From: Bacillota bacterium
Lineage (GTDB): Bacteria > Bacillota > Clostridia > Tissierellales > Peptoniphilaceae
Direction of reading: 5' to 3'
Length of the DNA stretch: 8,288 bases
Assembly (NCBI GenBank): GCA_023442495.1
Contig: JAEZZB010000061.1
Span: 1-8,288, forward strand
Numbering within the stretch: position 1 is the first letter of the stretch; the number at the start of each line of letters is the position of its first letter. Positions 5,593 through 8,288 of this stretch are shown one piece after another. Position numbers and translations under genes: made by a program. The notes beneath the pieces were generated by a model, which saw nothing but the letters and a program-made list of their open reading frames with translations, searched no databases and was not told the origin of the DNA.

Positions 5593-6672
5593 ATGTATTT
5601 TGATTATGCCGCAACATCAATAAAAAGAAAAAATATAATATTAAATTTAATGGAAAATTTTGAAGAATATAATGGAAATCCATCATCAATTCATTCGCTT
5701 GGTAAAAAATCAAAAATTCATTTAGAACAAGCAAGAAAGAAGATTGCAGAATATATTGGTGCAAATTCTAAAAACATTATTTTTACATCTGGGGCAACTG
5801 AATCAAATAATATGATTGTAAATAATTTTAATGATAAAGATATTGAAATTATAACTACTAATATAGAACATAAATCCATTTTGGAACCGCTTAATGCGTC
5901 AAATGCTAAAGTAATATATTTGAAGGCTTCACAAAATGGGCAAATAAACATCGAAGACCTTAAAAATGCAATTACAAAAAAGACAAAATTAGTTTCTGTA
6001 ATGTATGTGAATAATGAAACTGGTGTTATTCAGCCAATAGAAGAGATTTCAAAACTTCTAAAAGATACTGACATTTGGTTTCATGTGGATGCGGTTCAAG
6101 CACTGGGACATATTGATATTGATGTAGAAGAATTGAATGTAGATTCAATGAGTTTTTCAGGACACAAAGTTGGTGCTCTAAACGGTTTAGGTGTTTTATA
6201 TACAAAAAACAAATTAAAGAATTTAATTTATGGTGGAATTCAAGAATCTGGAAGAAGAGCTGGCACTTCTAACACCATTTCTGCAGTATCTATGGCTAAT
6301 TCTCTTGTTGAAATGGATAATGAAAGGAAAGATGTATCAAATATCCAAAAATATTTCCTTAAAAGACTTGAAGAAATTCCATATGAAATAAACGGAGATA
6401 TTGAAAAAATTATAAATCATATAGTAAATATATATTTCCCATGGGCAAAAAGTGATTTACTCCTAACATATTTGGATTTAAATGGTATTTATGTTTCAGC
6501 TGGTTCTGCTTGTAATGCTAATACTTTAGAAAAATCCTATGTAATAGAAAATATGTACGATAGTGAAAGAGCTGAACACTCAATAAGATTTAGTTTTGGA
6601 TTTACAAATACAAAAGAAGAAATAGATAAATTAATTGTAAAATTAAAAGAAATATATATTAGAAAGAGTTGA
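5593..6672 (+). CDS. Cysteine desulfurase, group I (NifS/IscS type), partner of MnmA
   Basis: A 359-residue PLP enzyme that removes sulfur from L-cysteine as an enzyme-bound persulfide, leaving alanine. Seen: the N-terminal YFDYAATS, then GNPSSIHSLG and FTSGATESNN (cofactor phosphate region). H93 (EHKS) should stack on PLP, and D166 and Q169 (HVDAVQ) should contact it. K192 in SGHK should form the Schiff base, and the catalytic C307 sits in the flexible loop SAGSACN. The GSAC context marks group I rather than SufS-like group II enzymes. Length is slightly under the usual 380 or so. The start has AGGAG 5 bases upstream. mnmA starts one base after the stop, so the two should be co-translated. 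In B. subtilis the paired desulfurase YrvO hands sulfur straight to MnmA, and the same role is inferred here. A wider role in Fe-S assembly cannot be excluded. No iscU lies nearby. Confidence 0.93.
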   Translation: MYFDYAATSIKRKNIILNLMENFEEYNGNPSSIHSLGKKSKIHLEQARKKIAEYIGANSKNIIFTSGATESNNMIVNNFNDKDIEIITTNIEHKSILEPLNASNAKVIYLKASQNGQINIEDLKNAITKKTKLVSVMYVNNETGVIQPIEEISKLLKDTDIWFHVDAVQALGHIDIDVEELNVDSMSFSGHKVGALNGLGVLYTKNKLKNLIYGGIQESGRRAGTSNTISAVSMANSLVEMDNERKDVSNIQKYFLKRLEEIPYEINGDIEKIINHIVNIYFPWAKSDLLLTYLDLNGIYVSAGSACNANTLEKSYVIENMYDSERAEHSIRFSFGFTNTKEEIDKLIVKLKEIYIRKS

Positions 6673-6673
6673 T

Positions 6674-7783
6674 ATGAAAGAAAATAAAGATATCAAAGTA
6701 ATAGTTGGGTTAAGTGGTGGTGTTGATTCGTCTGTTGCAGCACTTCTTCTAAAAGAACAAGGATATGATGTAGTTGGTGTATTTATGAAGAATTGGGATG
6801 ACACTGATGATGAGGGATTTTGTACTGCTGAAGAAGACTACAAAGATGCAGAAGCTGTAGCTAATGAAATAGGAATTCCTATCTATTCTATAAATTTTGA
6901 AAAAGAATACTATAATCGAGTATTTACTTATTTTTTAGATGAATATAAAAAGGGAAGAACACCAAATCCAGATATTATGTGTAATAAGGAAATAAAATTT
7001 AAAGCTTTTTTAGATTTTGCAAAAGATTTGGGTGCAGATTATTTAGCGACAGGTCACTATGCAAGAATAAGAAGAAATGAAGATGGTAGCGTAGAAATGC
7101 TAAGAGGTCTTGATAACAACAAAGACCAAACTTATTTCTTATCACAACTTACACAAGTTCAAATTAAAGATGTAATTTTTCCGATAGGAGATTTACAAAA
7201 ATCAGATGTGCGTAATCTTGCTGAAAAATATAATTTAGCAACAGCTCATAAGAAAGACTCTACAGGAATTTGTTTCATTGGCGAAAGAGATTTTAATGAA
7301 TTTCTTTCAAATTATCTTCCTGCTCAACCGGGGAATATGGTAGACATCGATACTGGTAAAATTATGGGAAAACATGATGGTTTAATGTATCACACGATTG
7401 GTCAAAGAAGAGGGCTAGGGATAGGTGGAGATGGAGAAGCTTGGTTTGTATGCGGAAAAGATTTGTCTAAAAATGAACTTTTAGTTTGCCAAGGTTCAGA
7501 AAATCCATATCTTTATTCAAATAGATTATTTGCATCGGAATTCCAAACTTCATTGAAAAAATTCGAGAGAATAGACTTTGAAGGGGTTGCAAAATTCAGA
7601 TACAGACAGAAAGATATTCCTGTAAAAGTTAAATTCATCGATGACACTCATGTAGAAGTAGAATATGATCATATAAAGTCGGTAACTCCTGGACAAGCGG
7701 CAGTATTTTATGATGGCGAAGTTTGCATTGGTTCTGCTATAATAGATGAAGTATATAATGGAGATAAAAAGTTAAGAGTATAA
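6674..7783 (+). CDS. mnmA: tRNA-specific 2-thiouridylase MnmA
   Basis: A 369-residue cytoplasmic enzyme that makes 2-thiouridine at U34 of Glu, Gln and Lys tRNAs, using ATP to adenylate the base and a persulfide as sulfur source. Seen: the PP-loop SGGVDSS (14-20); VFMKNWDD (from about 37); the first catalytic Cys, C103, in NPDIMCNKEIKF; GHYAR (127-131); DQTYFL (151-156); the second Cys, C200, in STGICFIGER; and the C-terminal beta-barrel ending VTPGQAAVFYDGEVCIGSAII. Length matches E. coli MnmA closely. Both cysteines of the disulfide/persulfide mechanism are present. The ATG lies one base after the desulfurase stop. The only ribosome site is AGAAAGAG inside the end of that gene, so translation is probably coupled. 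Expression should follow the upstream promoter. No further gene follows in the operon. Confidence 0.97.
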   Translation: MKENKDIKVIVGLSGGVDSSVAALLLKEQGYDVVGVFMKNWDDTDDEGFCTAEEDYKDAEAVANEIGIPIYSINFEKEYYNRVFTYFLDEYKKGRTPNPDIMCNKEIKFKAFLDFAKDLGADYLATGHYARIRRNEDGSVEMLRGLDNNKDQTYFLSQLTQVQIKDVIFPIGDLQKSDVRNLAEKYNLATAHKKDSTGICFIGERDFNEFLSNYLPAQPGNMVDIDTGKIMGKHDGLMYHTIGQRRGLGIGGDGEAWFVCGKDLSKNELLVCQGSENPYLYSNRLFASEFQTSLKKFERIDFEGVAKFRYRQKDIPVKVKFIDDTHVEVEYDHIKSVTPGQAAVFYDGEVCIGSAIIDEVYNGDKKLRV

Positions 7784-7817
7784 ATTTTTAATTTTTAAAT
7801 TAAGAGAGAATAATTTT

Positions 7818-7856
7818 ATGAAAATTGCTGATATACATTTGATTGAATGCTTGTGA
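7818..7856 (+). other. Possible 12-codon leader ORF or gene remnant after mnmA
   Basis: ATG at 7818 follows a purine-rich AAGAGAG and would code MKIADIHLIECL before TGA. The frame does not stay open beyond, and there is no match I can name. It could be a decayed gene start or chance. Hairpins follow at 7897-7924 and 7937-7971. Confidence 0.15.
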
Positions 7857-7896
7857 TTATATACTGATGAAATGAATATTTTGTGATATATTGAAT

Positions 7897-7924
7897 TATC
7901 CCATGTTTAATTCTTGTTGGGATA
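7897..7924 (+). terminator. Hairpin after mnmA, weak terminator
   Basis: TATCCCA (7897-7903) pairs with TGGGATA (7918-7924) around a 14-base loop; the next bases are TTTAGA. It is the first of two hairpins between the convergent genes. The U-tract is short, so it may act together with the second one. Confidence 0.4.
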
Positions 7925-7936
7925 TTTAGATATTTG

Positions 7937-7971
7937 AAATGTCCCCATTATTGATTTTAGTGGGGACATTT
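7937..7971. terminator. Strong bidirectional hairpin between convergent genes
   Basis: AAATGTCCCCA (7937-7947) and TGGGGACATTT (7961-7971) are perfect 11-base complements, extendable inward by about three pairs. The stem is the most GC-rich pairing in the intergenic DNA, flanked by an A-run and a T-run on either strand. It is placed to stop both mnmA transcripts and the convergent minus-strand gene. The stop codon of that minus-strand gene (7957-7959) lies inside the loop. Confidence 0.7.
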
Positions 7972-8288
7972 AGCATTTAAATTATTAATTTTTTCAAAAC
8001 GCATAGTGTATATCATTACAGTGCTATCTCCAGGAATATAATATCTAAAATCTTTATTCCAATTGTCAATAATTTTTAGAATGATTTTATATTTATCTGT
8101 AATCAAATAGCCTGTACATAGTATCCAATGATAATCTTTGAAATTTGAACCTAGTATAATGGCAACTAAATGATTATTATCTATTGATTCCATAATAAAT
8201 GGCAGTTTATTTATCCATTTTGTTTTGTATCTGACATTAATTCCTTTTTCAGCAAGAATTTTTTTTGTTTTCTTTGCAAATGTTAATA
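7957..8288 (-). CDS. C-terminal part of a putative papain-like (C39-type) protein, cut by the window edge
   Basis: The minus-strand frame is open from the right edge to TAA at 7957-7959, 109 codons, and continues outside the window. A Met at 8193 is internal in an already open frame and is probably not the start. The visible protein reads AEKGINVRYKTKW, then a hydrophobic strand LVAIILG, then DYHWILCTGY and, 21 residues after the His, IIDNW. A strand-His-Trp-strand-Gly-Tyr pattern followed by a second strand and Asp-Asn-Trp resembles the His and Asp/Asn half of C39-like papain-fold peptidases. The His codon is 8128-8130 and the Asp codon 8065-8067. The N-terminal half, where a catalytic Cys would lie, is not visible, so activity is unknown. 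No RTX or transporter features are seen. The last codons (NAKCPH) are written by the terminator stem, so the extreme C-terminus may carry no function. The coding frame is well supported; the family is a guess. Confidence 0.6.
   Translation of the reverse strand, partial: LTFAKKTKKILAEKGINVRYKTKWINKLPFIMESIDNNHLVAIILGSNFKDYHWILCTGYLITDKYKIILKIIDNWNKDFRYYIPGDSTVMIYTMRFEKINNLNAKCPH

Noticed and set aside
5718..5951. 77-codon minus-strand ORF inside the desulfurase gene
   Set aside because: Shadow of a highly conserved PLP enzyme; no ribosome site or recognisable motif.

Overview
The window is very AT-rich (coding stretches mostly about 25-30% G+C by eye). It has a Gram-positive surface protein with a sortase signal, strong AGGAG-type ribosome sites and a nifS-mnmA pair. 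Together these suggest a low-GC Firmicute, most likely an anaerobic coccus of the Peptoniphilaceae type (Anaerococcus, Peptoniphilus, Finegoldia). That assignment is inference from style and content; no marker gene in the window fixes it.

Layout, left to right. (1) 18-1832 (+): a YhaN/SbcC-type AAA ATPase with a coiled coil and a central membrane hairpin, probably the second gene of an operon cut by the window edge. (2) 1833-2148: AT-rich non-coding DNA with three short operator-like palindromes, ending in a perfect-consensus promoter. (3) 2149-2224: a single tRNA-Thr(GGU), followed by a perfect 46-bp palindrome that probably ends its transcript. (4) 2468-5182 (+): a 904-residue cell-wall-anchored adhesin-like protein. 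In order it has a signal peptide, an acidic Ser-rich repeat region, a parallel beta-helix, two Cna_B isopeptide domains and an NPKTG sorting signal. (5) 5183-5592: non-coding DNA with a solo IS3-family-like end, AT hairpins, an intrinsic terminator and a promoter. (6) 5593-7783 (+): a two-gene operon of cysteine desulfurase (nifS/iscS type) and mnmA, one base apart. (7) 7784-7956: a convergent intergenic region with hairpins. (8) 7957-8288 (-): the C-terminal part of a gene that runs off the right edge and looks like a papain-like (C39-type) protein.

How the genes work together. The desulfurase and MnmA form one pathway: sulfur is taken from cysteine and passed to MnmA, which 2-thiolates U34 of Glu, Gln and Lys tRNAs. 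The ATPase probably works with a nuclease encoded just left of the window. The surface protein is the accessory part. It lies between a tRNA gene and an IS-end remnant, is richer in G+C in its glycine-rich core, and carries internal repeats and a domain-tail duplication. This fits a recombining, possibly acquired, surface antigen, but no attachment-site duplication or transposase is visible.

I see no clear sign of a wholly new biological system. The points most worth a second look are the adhesin's repeats and double sorting-like motif, the long palindrome after the tRNA, the IS-end remnant, and the partial C39-like protein.
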